64,000 bases of DNA, taken from the NCBI RefSeq assembly GCF_018623035.1, contig NZ_CP076023.1, positions 682,001-746,000 of the forward strand, in the 5' to 3' direction. The DNA comes from Cellulomonas dongxiuzhuiae (lineage in GTDB: Bacteria; Actinomycetota; Actinomycetes; Actinomycetales; Cellulomonadaceae). Under the pieces are notes generated by a model. It saw only the letters and a program-made list of their open reading frames with translations, made no database searches and was not told the DNA's origin. The position numbers were made by a program, and so were the translations under genes. This document shows, piece after piece, positions 36,947 to 46,441 of the stretch (within the stretch, counting starts at the first letter, position 1; the number at the start of each line of letters is the position of its first letter).

Positions 36947-38290
36947 TCAGCCCGCGGGGCCGAGCACGTGGTCGACGTACGCGTTGCGGAAGGTGCCGGT
37001 GGGGTCGACGCGCGCGCGGACGCGGTTCGCGCGGGGCAGGTGCGGGTACAGCTCGGCCAGGCGCTCGTGGTCGAGCCCGTGCAGCTTGCCCCAGTGCGGG
37101 CGGCCGTCGACCTGCGCGACGATGCGCTCCACGGCGTCGAAGTACCGGCGGTGCGGCATGCGGTGGTACTGGTGGACGGCGACGTACCCGGTCGCCCGGT
37201 CGTGGGCGGTGGACAGCCACAGGTCGTCGGCGGCGGCGAAGCGCACCTCGCCGGGGAACGGCACGGGCTCGCCGGTGCTGCGCAGCCACGCGCCGACCTC
37301 GCGCACGACGTCGGCCACGTGCTCGCGCGGCACCGCGTACTCCATCTCCCGGAACCGGACCCGGCGCGGCGAGACGAACACGTCCGAGGACGACCCGGTG
37401 TAGGTGCGGGCCGTGAGCGCGCGGCAGGCGAGGGCGTTGATCCGCGGCACGACGCCCGGCCGGGCGGCCGCGAGCCGGTTGAGCGCCGCGAAGACGCCGT
37501 TGGACAGGACCTCGTCGTCCACGAGGTGCCGCAGCGGCGACAGGGGGCGCTCCGTGTCGTCGGCGACGCGGTTGTTGCGCTTGATCAGCGCGCCGTCGGC
37601 GTGCGGGAACCAGAAGAACTCGAAGTGGTCGTTCTCGTCGACGAACGTGTCGAGATCGTCGAGCACGTCCTGCAGCGCCATCGGCTCCTCGCGCGCCAGC
37701 AGGCGGAAGGCCGGCACCACGTCGAGCGTGACGGCCGCGAGAACCCCCGCGGTCCCCAGCCCCAGCCGCGCGAGCTCGAACAGGTCGGGGTCCTGCGTCG
37801 GCGAGACCTCCACGACGTCACCGGCCGCCGTGACGAGGCGGCAGGCGGTGACCTGGGTCGCGAGCCCGCCGAGCCGCGCTCCCGTGCCGTGCGTGCCGGT
37901 GCTGATCGCTCCCGCGATCGACTGCGCGTCGATGTCGCCGAGGTTCCGCAGCGCGAGGCCGCGCGCGGCGAGCCCCGCGTTGAGCGCGCGGAGCCGCATG
38001 CCCGCACCGACCGTCACCCGTGCGGACCCGTCCGTCCGGGTGACGACCCGCTCGAACCCCGCCAGGGCGTCGAGGTGCACCTGCACGCCGTCGGTCACGG
38101 CGGCTCCGGTGAACGAGTGGCCCGCGCCGACGGCGCGCAGCCGCGTCCCTGCCGCCGTCGCGGCGCTCACCTCGCGGACGAGCTCACCCAGGTCACGTGG
38201 ACGTGCGACCCTGCGCGGGTGGGCGCTCTGCGTCCGTGCCCAGTTGTGCCATGTGCCTGCTCCGGACCCGCCGGGGCGACGCCCTCCCAT
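36947..38290 (-). CDS. FAD-linked sugar-lactone oxidase, D-arabinono-1,4-lactone oxidase type
   Basis: VAO-family flavoprotein, 447 aa. The FAD domain (~20-190) has RAVGAGHSFTGAAVTDGVQ, where His58 is the probable covalent FAD attachment site, plus AGAISTGTHGTGA. The C-terminal substrate domain contains the aldonolactone oxidase mark HWGKLH near the end. It oxidises sugar lactones or alditols at C-2/C-1 in relatives; the substrate here is unknown. Start ATG 38290 has GATCCT six bases upstream on its strand. It is divergent from a TetR regulator, and a PLP enzyme follows that, an arrangement suggesting one pathway. Confidence 0.88.
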   Translation of the reverse strand: MGGRRPGGSGAGTWHNWARTQSAHPRRVARPRDLGELVREVSAATAAGTRLRAVGAGHSFTGAAVTDGVQVHLDALAGFERVVTRTDGSARVTVGAGMRLRALNAGLAARGLALRNLGDIDAQSIAGAISTGTHGTGARLGGLATQVTACRLVTAAGDVVEVSPTQDPDLFELARLGLGTAGVLAAVTLDVVPAFRLLAREEPMALQDVLDDLDTFVDENDHFEFFWFPHADGALIKRNNRVADDTERPLSPLRHLVDDEVLSNGVFAALNRLAAARPGVVPRINALACRALTARTYTGSSSDVFVSPRRVRFREMEYAVPREHVADVVREVGAWLRSTGEPVPFPGEVRFAAADDLWLSTAHDRATGYVAVHQYHRMPHRRYFDAVERIVAQVDGRPHWGKLHGLDHERLAELYPHLPRANRVRARVDPTGTFRNAYVDHVLGPAG

Positions 38291-38337
38291 CCTGGCAGGA
38301 TCGGCTGGGCGCGTGTCCAAGTCAAGTGCGCGAAATC

Positions 38338-38367
38338 CTTGACTATCGTCATGACAAGCGATGAGAT
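38338..38367 (+). promoter_or_regulatory. tetR promoter with possible operator
   Basis: TTGACT (38339-38344) and TGAGAT (38362-38367) are 17 bp apart and read towards the TetR gene. An imperfect inverted repeat CTTGAC-N9-GACAAG (38338-38358) overlaps the -35, a plausible autoregulatory site in the divergent region. Confidence 0.45.
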
Positions 38368-38432
38368 GACCCTGGAGACGCATCGACCGCACCCGGGGGG
38401 GTGTGCCGGCGATGCGTCCGGAGGAGGAAGCA

Positions 38433-39137
38433 ATGAACCGTCTGCCGGTCGCAGAGCGTCGCGAACAGCTGATCGAGGCAGCACTCACCGTCGCCAGTCG
38501 TGAAGGGATCGACGGTGCCACCGTGCGAGCCGTGGCCGCCGAGGCAGGCGTGTCGTTGGGGGTGGTCCACTACTGCTTCCGTGACAAGGACGAGCTCCTG
38601 CGCGCGATGGCCCACACGATCACCGAGCGCAACCTGGGTCGCGGCGTGGCCGCGATGCCGGAGTCGGCGCCCGCGCGCGACCTCGTCATGGCGGTCCTGG
38701 ACGAGCTGTGGTCGAACATCCGCGCCACGCGTGGGCCGCAGCTCCTGACGTACGAGCTCACGACCACCTCGTTGCGGCACCCCGAGCTCCAGCAGGTCGG
38801 GGTCGACCAGTACGTCGTCAGCTGGGCGGCCGCCGAGCGCTTCCTCGAGGAGGTCGAGCGCGCCGCGGGCATCGTCTGGCGCGTGCCCCGCCACCTGGTG
38901 GCACGCTCGATCATCGCGACGATCGACGGGTTCTGCCTCGCGTGGCTCGTCGACGGCGACGACGACGCGGCCTACCAGGGCCTGCGCCTGTTCGCCGAGC
39001 ACCTGTCCTCGCTCGCGGTGCCCGTCGACGAGGCCGCGATGCTGGGCGGGACCGCCGACGACGACGACGAGCCGCGTGCCGAGGTGCACCCGTTCGCCGC
39101 ACCGTCCGTCCCGTCCGGGGTGTCCGCCCTGGCATGA
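38433..39137 (+). CDS. TetR-family transcriptional regulator
   Basis: The 234-aa repressor-type protein has an N-terminal HTH (~8-55; REQLIEAALTVASREGIDG, AVAAEAGVSLGVVHYCFRDK) and a helical ligand-binding C-terminal domain. ATG 38433 is chosen for the strong GGAGGAGG site upstream; GTG 38403 and ATG 38412 are also in frame. It sits between the divergent lactone oxidase and the downstream PLP enzyme, which are its likely targets. The ligand is unknown. Confidence 0.93.
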   Translation: MNRLPVAERREQLIEAALTVASREGIDGATVRAVAAEAGVSLGVVHYCFRDKDELLRAMAHTITERNLGRGVAAMPESAPARDLVMAVLDELWSNIRATRGPQLLTYELTTTSLRHPELQQVGVDQYVVSWAAAERFLEEVERAAGIVWRVPRHLVARSIIATIDGFCLAWLVDGDDDAAYQGLRLFAEHLSSLAVPVDEAAMLGGTADDDDEPRAEVHPFAAPSVPSGVSALA

Positions 39138-39150
39138 CGAGCCCGCGCGC

Positions 39151-40389
39151 ATGACCGTCCCGACGGCGGCCCGCCGCACCGCTGCGGACGGGTCGCCTCG
39201 GGTGGACGTGCGCACCCTCGGCCAGCGGCTCGACGCGGCCACGGCCGGCCTGCCCGCGCCGCTGGTCGTCGTGGACCTCGACGCGCTCGACGCGAACGCG
39301 GACGACGTCGTGCGGCGCGCCGCCGGCACGCCGGTCCGCGTCGCGAGCAAGTCCGTGCGCGTGCGGCACGTCCTCGAGCGGGTGCTCGCGCGCCCCGGGT
39401 TCGCGGGAGTCATGGCGTACGCGGCCGCGGAGGCGCACTGGCTCGTGGGCCACGGCGTGCAGGACGTCCTGCTCGGCTACCCGACCGTCGACACCGTGGC
39501 GGTCGACGCCGTGGCCGCCGACCCCGACGCGGCGCGCGCCGTGACGTTCATGGTCGACGACACCGCCCAGGCGGACCTGCTCGCCGCCGCCGCGCACCGT
39601 CACGGGCGGCGGCTGCGGGTCTGCCTCGACGTCGACGCGTCGCTGCGTGTCGGGCGGGGGCCGCTCACCGTGCACCTCGGCGTGCGCCGGTCACCCGTGC
39701 GCACGCCGCGCGACGCCGCGGTCCTCGCGGCCGCCGTCGAGCAGCGCGGCTCGCTCGAGGTGCGCGGCGTGATGTTCTACGAGGCGCAGGTCGCCGGGCT
39801 GCCCGACACCTCGGCCGCGGTGCGGCTCGTCAAGGCCGCCTCGGTCCGCGAGCTCGCGCGCCGGCGCGCCGACGTCGTCGACGCCGTGGCCGCGGCGCTC
39901 GGCCGCCCGCTCGACCTCGTGAACTCCGGGGGGACCGGGTCGCTCGAGGTCAGTGCAGCGGCTCCCGCGGTCACCGAGGTCACGGCGGGCTCGGGGCTGT
40001 TCGTCCCGACGCTGTTCGACGGGTACCTCGCCTTCGAGCCGCGCCCCGCGGCGTACTTCGGCCTCGACGTCGTCAGGGTGCCGGGTGAGGGGTGGGCGAC
40101 GGTCTTCGGGGGCGGCTACGTCGCGTCGGGGCCGGCGACGCCGAGCCGCCTGCCCCGGCCCGTGTGGCCGACCGGGCTGCGCCTGGGCGCGCGCGAGGGC
40201 GCGGGCGAGGTGCAGACGCCCCTGCGGGTCCCCGCGCGCGCGGACCTGCGCATCGGGGACCGCGTGTGGTTCCGGCACGCCAAGGCCGGTGAGGTCATGG
40301 AGCGGTTCGCCCGGGTGCACCTCGTCCGCGGTGACCGGGTCGAGACGACCGTGCCGACGTACCGCGGGGAGGGTGTCTGCGCCGGTTGA
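39151..40389 (+). CDS. PLP-dependent amino acid deaminase/aldolase (D-threonine aldolase-like, fold type III)
   Basis: The 412-aa protein has an alanine-racemase-like N-terminal barrel (~35-290) with the PLP Lys67 in RVASKSVRV, LVNSGGTGSLEVSA for phosphate binding, and a C-terminal beta domain with metal-site residues near DLRIGDRVWFRHAKAGE. It matches the family annotated as amino acid deaminase/aldolase, which acts on D-beta-hydroxy amino acids. ATG 39151 is 13 bases after the tetR stop, so they are likely co-transcribed. Substrate unproven. Confidence 0.85.
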   Translation: MTVPTAARRTAADGSPRVDVRTLGQRLDAATAGLPAPLVVVDLDALDANADDVVRRAAGTPVRVASKSVRVRHVLERVLARPGFAGVMAYAAAEAHWLVGHGVQDVLLGYPTVDTVAVDAVAADPDAARAVTFMVDDTAQADLLAAAAHRHGRRLRVCLDVDASLRVGRGPLTVHLGVRRSPVRTPRDAAVLAAAVEQRGSLEVRGVMFYEAQVAGLPDTSAAVRLVKAASVRELARRRADVVDAVAAALGRPLDLVNSGGTGSLEVSAAAPAVTEVTAGSGLFVPTLFDGYLAFEPRPAAYFGLDVVRVPGEGWATVFGGGYVASGPATPSRLPRPVWPTGLRLGAREGAGEVQTPLRVPARADLRIGDRVWFRHAKAGEVMERFARVHLVRGDRVETTVPTYRGEGVCAG

Positions 40390-40448
40390 GCGCGGCGCCA
40401 CCGCCCGACCGGTCGGGCGTGCGTCCCGTGCGCCGGTAGCCTGGTCCG

Positions 40449-41888
40449 GTGAGCCTGCGGCTGTTCGACAGCGGCACCCAGTCGGTGCGCGACTTCGTCC
40501 CTCTCGTCGAGGGCGAGGTCGGCATCTACCTGTGCGGTGCCACCGTGCAGTCGCCGCCGCACGTGGGGCACGTGCGCTCCGCCGTCGCGTTCGACGTGCT
40601 GGTCCGCTGGCTGCGCCGCAACGGCGTGCGCGTCACCATGATCCGCAACGTCACCGACATCGACGACAAGATCCTCGCGAAGGCCGCCGCGGCGGGCACC
40701 GAGTGGTGGGCGTGGGCGCTGAGCAACGAGCGCGCGTTCGCGTCCGCCTACGCCGCGCTCGGCGTGATCCCGCCCGACTACGAGCCGCGCGCCACGGGCC
40801 ACGTGCCCGCGATGCTCGACCTCATGGACCGCCTCGTCGAGCGCGGGCACGCGTACGCGGCGGGGCCGGGGGACGTGTACTTCGACGTCCGGTCGTGGGC
40901 GCAGTACGGCAGCCTGACCAACCAGCGCGTCGACGACATGACGGACGTCCCCGAGGACGCGGGCTCCGGCAAGCGCGACCCCCACGACTTCGCGCTCTGG
41001 AAGGCCCCCAAGCCCGGCGAGCCGACCACCGCCTCGTGGGACACCGCGTACGGGCGCGGACGCCCCGGGTGGCACCTCGAGTGCTCCGCGATGGCGCACC
41101 GCTACCTCGGCGAGGCGTTCGACATCCACGGCGGCGGGCTCGACCTGCGCTTCCCGCACCACGAGAACGAGCAGGCGCAGTCGCGCGCCGCCGGGTACGG
41201 GTTCGCCCGGTACTGGCTGCACAACGGCTGGGTCACGCAGAGCGGCGCCAAGATGAGCAAGTCGCTCGGCAACGGCCTGCTCGTCACCACGGTGCTCGAG
41301 AAGGCCCCCGCGGCGGTCGTCCGCTACGCGCTGACGGCCGTGCAGTACCGCTCGATGCTCGAGTGGACCGACGACACCCTGGCCGAGGCCGAGGCGACGT
41401 GGGACCGGCTCGCCGGCTTCGTGCAGCGCGCCACCGAGCGGGTCGGCTGCGCGTCCGAGGCCGAGGTCGCCGAGGTCGCCCTGCCGGCGGCGTTCGCCTC
41501 CGCGCTCGACGACGACCTCAACGTCCCGGCCGCGCTCGCAGTCGTCCACGAGACCCTGCGGGCGGGCAACACCGCCCTCGCAGCAGGCGACGACGACGCC
41601 GCGCGGCGGGCGATGGTGACGTTGCGTGGCATGCTCGACGTGCTGGGGCTCGATCCCGGTTCACCGCAGTGGAGCACCGCCGGGGGCGACAGCCGTACCG
41701 CGGACGCCCTCGACGCGCTGGTCCGTGCCGAGCTCGACGCACGCGCCGCCGCGCGTGCCGCCCGTGACTGGGCCACCGCCGACGCGATCCGCGACCGGCT
41801 CACTGCTGCAGGCGTCGTCGTGGAGGACTCCTCGACGGGCGCGCGCTGGGCGCTCGCTGCGCCCGCGACCGACAACTCGGAGGAATGA
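40449..41888 (+). CDS. cysS: Cysteinyl-tRNA synthetase
   Basis: Charges tRNA-Cys. The 479-aa class I enzyme has LYLCG-type [18 protein letters not shown] (zinc Cys and HIGH-like motif), [32 protein letters not shown] (zinc ligands) and KMSKSLGN. The extended C-terminal helical domain ([28 protein letters not shown]) separates it from the shorter MshC ligase. GTG 40449 is six bases after TAGCCT (40437-40442), leaderless. Its stop overlaps the rlmB start. Confidence 0.96.
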   Translation: MSLRLFDSGTQSVRDFVPLVEGEVGIYLCGATVQSPPHVGHVRSAVAFDVLVRWLRRNGVRVTMIRNVTDIDDKILAKAAAAGTEWWAWALSNERAFASAYAALGVIPPDYEPRATGHVPAMLDLMDRLVERGHAYAAGPGDVYFDVRSWAQYGSLTNQRVDDMTDVPEDAGSGKRDPHDFALWKAPKPGEPTTASWDTAYGRGRPGWHLECSAMAHRYLGEAFDIHGGGLDLRFPHHENEQAQSRAAGYGFARYWLHNGWVTQSGAKMSKSLGNGLLVTTVLEKAPAAVVRYALTAVQYRSMLEWTDDTLAEAEATWDRLAGFVQRATERVGCASEAEVAEVALPAAFASALDDDLNVPAALAVVHETLRAGNTALAAGDDDAARRAMVTLRGMLDVLGLDPGSPQWSTAGGDSRTADALDALVRAELDARAAARAARDWATADAIRDRLTAAGVVVEDSSTGARWALAAPATDNSEE

Positions 41889-42886
41889 TGGCCGGCAACT
41901 CCCAGCGCCGTGGGGCGACCCGCACCCCTGGATCGAAGAAGGGCGCCCGCGTCGGGACCGGTGGTCACAGCCGGCGCGCGCTCGAGGGCAAGGGCCCGAC
42001 GCCCAAGGCGGAGGACCGCCCGTACCACGTCGCCCACAAGCGCAAGCTCGCCGCCGAGCAGGCGGCCGCCGCCCCCGGGGGCTCGGGTCGCCCGTCGCCG
42101 CGGGCCGCCCGCGGTGCGCAGGGCAAGCGCGGGGGCAAGACGAGCTCGACGCACGAGATCGTGTCGGGCCGCAACTCGGTCCTCGAGGCGCTGCGCGCCG
42201 GCATCCCCGTCGCGACCGTGTACCTCGCGGCGCGCCTGGAGGCGGACGACCGCACCCGCGAGATCATCTCCATCGCCGCCGACTCCGGCTACCCCCTGCT
42301 CGAGGTGGGCCGCGCCGAGATCGACCGGCTCACCGACGGCGCCGTGCACCAGGGCGTCGCGATCCAGGTCCCGCCGTACGAGTACCTCGACCCGGACGAC
42401 CTGCTGGACACCGCCGAGTCGTCGGCGACGGCCCCGCTCGTCGTCGCGCTCGACGGCATCACCGACCCGCGCAACCTCGGGGCCGTGCTGCGCTCCGCGG
42501 GTGCGTTCGGTGCGCACGGCGTCCTCGTGCCGGAGCGGCGCGCGGCCGGCGTGACCGCCGCGGCGTGGAAGGTCTCGGCCGGCGCCGCCGCGCGCGTGCC
42601 GGTGGCGCGCGCCACCAACCTCACGCGTGCGCTGCAGGACTACCGCCGGGCCGGCGTGTTCGTCGTCGGGCTCGACGCGGGCGGCGACGTGCCGCTCAGC
42701 GGTCTGCCGTTCGCCGCCGACCCGCTGGTCCTCGTCGTCGGCTCGGAGGGCAAGGGCCTGTCGCGCCTCGTGCGTGAGCAGTGCGACGCGATCGTGTCGA
42801 TCCCCATCGCGTCCGCCGTCGAGTCGCTCAACGCCGGCGTCGCGGCCGGGATCGCCCTGTACGAGGTCGCCCGGCAGCGCGCCTGA
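41888..42886 (+). CDS. rlmB: 23S rRNA (guanosine-2'-O)-methyltransferase RlmB, SpoU family
   Basis: Methylates the 2'-OH of a 23S rRNA guanosine (G2251 in E. coli). The 332-aa protein has a basic ~85-residue leader (GNSQRRG, KGARVGTGGHSRRALEGKG), a substrate-binding domain (~95-165) and a SPOUT knot with ITDPRNLGAVLRSAGAFGAH, VVGSEGKGLSRLV and IPIASAVESLNAGVA. GGAGGA upstream supports ATG 41888 (ATG 41885 is adjacent). It overlaps the cysS stop, a gene order common in actinobacteria. Confidence 0.94.
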   Translation: MAGNSQRRGATRTPGSKKGARVGTGGHSRRALEGKGPTPKAEDRPYHVAHKRKLAAEQAAAAPGGSGRPSPRAARGAQGKRGGKTSSTHEIVSGRNSVLEALRAGIPVATVYLAARLEADDRTREIISIAADSGYPLLEVGRAEIDRLTDGAVHQGVAIQVPPYEYLDPDDLLDTAESSATAPLVVALDGITDPRNLGAVLRSAGAFGAHGVLVPERRAAGVTAAAWKVSAGAAARVPVARATNLTRALQDYRRAGVFVVGLDAGGDVPLSGLPFAADPLVLVVGSEGKGLSRLVREQCDAIVSIPIASAVESLNAGVAAGIALYEVARQRA

Positions 42887-42901
42887 GCCGCGCCGTCGGC
42901 G

Positions 42902-44206
42902 TCAGCCGATGATCTGGTCCGGGTCGAACGCGTCGTCGTCCGACCCGGACGGACCGGGCTCGCCGTCGCGGAGGTCCTCCGCGCGGGTCCCCAGCACCGC
43001 CTGCTCGTCGGGCCGCGTCGGCAGGATCGTCGCGACGTAGCTCCGCGCGACCTCCGGCATGGGGACGTCCCGGTGCTGCTGCTGCGAGAGGTACCAGCGG
43101 TGGTCGAGCAGCTCGTGGTAGATCTGCGCGGGCTCGAGCTTGCCGCGCAGCTCGCGCGGGACGCTGCGGACCGCGGGCTCGAAGATGTCGGTCACCCAGT
43201 CGTGCGCGACGAACGCCTCGTCGTCGGCCTGCCGGTCGGTCGCGGCGCGGAACTCGTCGAGGTCGTTGAGCAGGCGGCGGGCCTGGTTCTCCTGCACGTC
43301 GAGCCCCGTGAGGCGCATGAGCCGGCGGGAGTGGTGGCCGGCGTCGACGACCTTCGGCTGGATCCGCACGGACGTGCCGTCGAGGTCCGTGGTGATCGCG
43401 AGCTCGCCGACGTCGAACCCGAGGTCGTTGAGGCGGTCGATCCGGGCCTGCACGCGCCAACGCTCCCCGAAGCCGAACGACTCGGTCTCGGTCAGCGCCC
43501 GCCACAGCTCCTCGTACCGCACCACGAGCGCCTCGCCGATGCCGACGACGTCCTCGTCCTCGTCGAGGAACTCGCCGGCCTGCAGGTCCATGAGCTCGCC
43601 GATGATGTTGACGCGGGCGACCTCGAGGTCGTACCCGCGCTGCCCGGGGGTCAGCACGTCGTGCAGGTCACCCGTCTCGGCGTCGACCAGGTAGGCGGCG
43701 AACGTCTCGGCGTCGCGGCGGAACAGCGTGTTGGACAGCGACACGTCGCCCCAGTAGAAGCCCGCGAGGTGCAGGCGCACGAGCAGGACGGCCAGCGCGT
43801 CGATGAGACGCGTGGCCGTGTCGGGCCGCAGCGACTGGCTGAACAGCGCACGGTAGGGCAGCGAGAACTGCAGGTGCTGCGTGATGAGCACCGCCTCGAG
43901 CGGCTCCCCGTCGGGGGCACGGCGTCCCGTGATGACGCCGACGGGCTCGACGCTCGGGACGTCGAGCTTGCGCAGCTGGCGCAGCAGCTCGTACTCCCGG
44001 TAGGCGACGCTCTCGCCGATCTCCTTGATGGCGACGACCCGCCCCGACATCCGGGCGAACCGCACGATGTGCCGGGAGATGCCGCGCGGCAGGGCCGCGA
44101 GGGTCTCGGTCGGCCAGTCCTCGAGCGGGATGTGCCAGGGCAGGTCCAGCAGCGCGGGGTCCGGGTTCGCCGCCGTGATCTGCAGACTCTGTGCCGTGAC
44201 GCTCAT
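42902..44206 (-). CDS. DUF4032 protein with kinase-like fold
   Basis: The 434-aa protein matches the actinobacterial DUF4032 family, which has an N-terminal lipopolysaccharide-kinase-like fold. Visible are VVAIKEIGESVAYREYELLRQL (kinase-like Lys/Glu pair) and GFYWGDVSLSNTLFRRD (loop resembling the HGD catalytic loop with Trp-Gly-Asp), then a family-specific C-terminal part with HDWVTDIFEP and HELLDHRWYLS. It is probably cytosolic, since no membrane segment is seen. Function unknown. It ends 15 bases from convergent rlmB. Confidence 0.85.
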   Translation of the reverse strand: MSVTAQSLQITAANPDPALLDLPWHIPLEDWPTETLAALPRGISRHIVRFARMSGRVVAIKEIGESVAYREYELLRQLRKLDVPSVEPVGVITGRRAPDGEPLEAVLITQHLQFSLPYRALFSQSLRPDTATRLIDALAVLLVRLHLAGFYWGDVSLSNTLFRRDAETFAAYLVDAETGDLHDVLTPGQRGYDLEVARVNIIGELMDLQAGEFLDEDEDVVGIGEALVVRYEELWRALTETESFGFGERWRVQARIDRLNDLGFDVGELAITTDLDGTSVRIQPKVVDAGHHSRRLMRLTGLDVQENQARRLLNDLDEFRAATDRQADDEAFVAHDWVTDIFEPAVRSVPRELRGKLEPAQIYHELLDHRWYLSQQQHRDVPMPEVARSYVATILPTRPDEQAVLGTRAEDLRDGEPGPSGSDDDAFDPDQIIG

Positions 44207-44261
44207 GCTCCGATCCTCTCAGGTCCGGCCGGCACCGTCCGCGCGCCACCCGTCGACGAGA

Positions 44262-44302
44262 CGCACGAGGCGGGCCCGGCGATGCCGGACCCGCCTCGTG
44301 CG
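44262..44302 (-). terminator. Hairpin after the msiK-like gene
   Basis: A 13-bp stem (CGCACGAGGCGGG with CCCGCCTCGTGCG) extended by CCGGC/GCCGG after a mismatch, with a 3-base apex. It lies 14 bases downstream of the ATPase stop on the minus strand. Confidence 0.8.
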
Positions 44303-44315
44303 TGTGGTGCTGGTG

Positions 44316-45440
<1,125 letters not shown>

Positions 45441-45460
45441 GGTTGTACTTTCCCTTCACC

Positions 45461-45500
45461 GGCAGGTACGTGCCGGACGATCCGTCGTGAAGAGTGTCAA
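45461..45500 (-). promoter_or_regulatory. Promoter region of the msiK-like gene
   Basis: A perfect -35 TTGACA lies on the minus strand (45495-45500), but I see no good -10 at the right spacing. A palindrome GGCA-G-GTAC-G-TGCC (45461-45474) sits 21 bases before the start, which could be an operator or leader hairpin. Confidence 0.35.
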
Positions 45501-45560
45501 CGCAGGTCCGCGGGGGCCGCGGGACTGCTGAGCCCATGTGTCTCCGCTGACACGGATCGA

Positions 45561-45583
45561 GGGGGGTCCGTCGGACCTCCCCC
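45561..45583 (-). terminator. Possible otsB terminator
   Basis: GGGGGGTCCG and CGGACC-T-CCCCC form a palindrome just downstream of otsB. It probably ends the otsA-otsB transcript before the msiK promoter; one bulge weakens the call. Confidence 0.4.
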
Positions 45584-45634
45584 GGCCGCCGTCAGTATGG
45601 CACAGGTCACGCCACGGCCGGGGGCGTGCGACGT

Positions 45635-46441
45635 TCAGCCGAGAGCGTCGTGCAGCAGCGCCAGGGCGGCCACGCCGGCCTCCGGGTCGGCCACGCGGTA
45701 GCGCGCGACGGTCTGCCCCGGGCCGACCTTCAGCGTCACGTCCTGCTCGTCGAGCGCGGCGAACGCGTGCTCGTCCGTGACGTCGTCGCCGGCGTACAGC
45801 ACCACCGGCGCGCCCAGCTCGTGGCGCAGCGCCTGCAGGGCCGTGCCCTTGTCCGCCGCCAGGACCGTGAGCTCGACGACGTCCTTGCCGTGGAGCGTCC
45901 CGACGCCGAGCTCGGTGCCCAGCGCGAGCGCCTCCGCCTCGGCGGGTGCCGCGTCGTCCGGCTCCGCGAGGCGCGTGTGCACCACGACCGCCGTCGGCTT
46001 GGTCTCGACCCACACGCCGTCGCGACCGCGCGCCACGGCGGCGGCACGCGCCCCCAGCGACGCCAGCAGGTCCGCCTGCGCGTGCGTCAGCTCGACGACG
46101 TCGCGGTCCAGGCCGAACTGCGTGACCCGGGCGCGCTCGGCGCCGTGGCTCCCGACGAGGTAGGTGCCGGCCGGCACCTGCGCGAGCGCGTGCAGGTCGG
46201 CCATGGCGCGGCCCGACACGAGCGCGAGCTCGACACCGTCCCGCGCCGCGAGCGCCGCGAGCACCTCGACGCCGGCGGGCAGGATGCGCGACGCCGCCGG
46301 GTCGTCCTGCAGCGGCGCGAGCGTGCCGTCGAAGTCGAGCGCGACGAGCAGGGGCCGCGCGGCGGGGTCGCCGCCGAGCGCGACGAGCCGGTCGCGCAGG
46401 TCGGCGGGCACGTGGGTGCCGGGCGCGTGCGCGTCAGCCAC
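45635..46441 (-). CDS. otsB: Trehalose-6-phosphate phosphatase
   Basis: Dephosphorylates trehalose 6-phosphate to trehalose, an osmo- and desiccation protectant. The 268-aa HAD-family protein has motif I LVALDFDGTLAPL (nucleophile Asp), motif II LVSGRAMADL and motif IV VVLYAGDDVTDEHAF. GTG 46441 overlaps the end of otsA by eight bases, so they are translationally coupled. Confidence 0.95.
   Translation of the reverse strand: MADAHAPGTHVPADLRDRLVALGGDPAARPLLVALDFDGTLAPLQDDPAASRILPAGVEVLAALAARDGVELALVSGRAMADLHALAQVPAGTYLVGSHGAERARVTQFGLDRDVVELTHAQADLLASLGARAAAVARGRDGVWVETKPTAVVVHTRLAEPDDAAPAEAEALALGTELGVGTLHGKDVVELTVLAADKGTALQALRHELGAPVVLYAGDDVTDEHAFAALDEQDVTLKVGPGQTVARYRVADPEAGVAALALLHDALG

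Noticed and set aside
40449..41888. MshC (mycothiol ligase) instead of CysS, given mshA in the window
   Set aside because: Length of 479 aa, presence of the C-terminal tRNA-binding helical domain, and adjacency to rlmB favour CysS.
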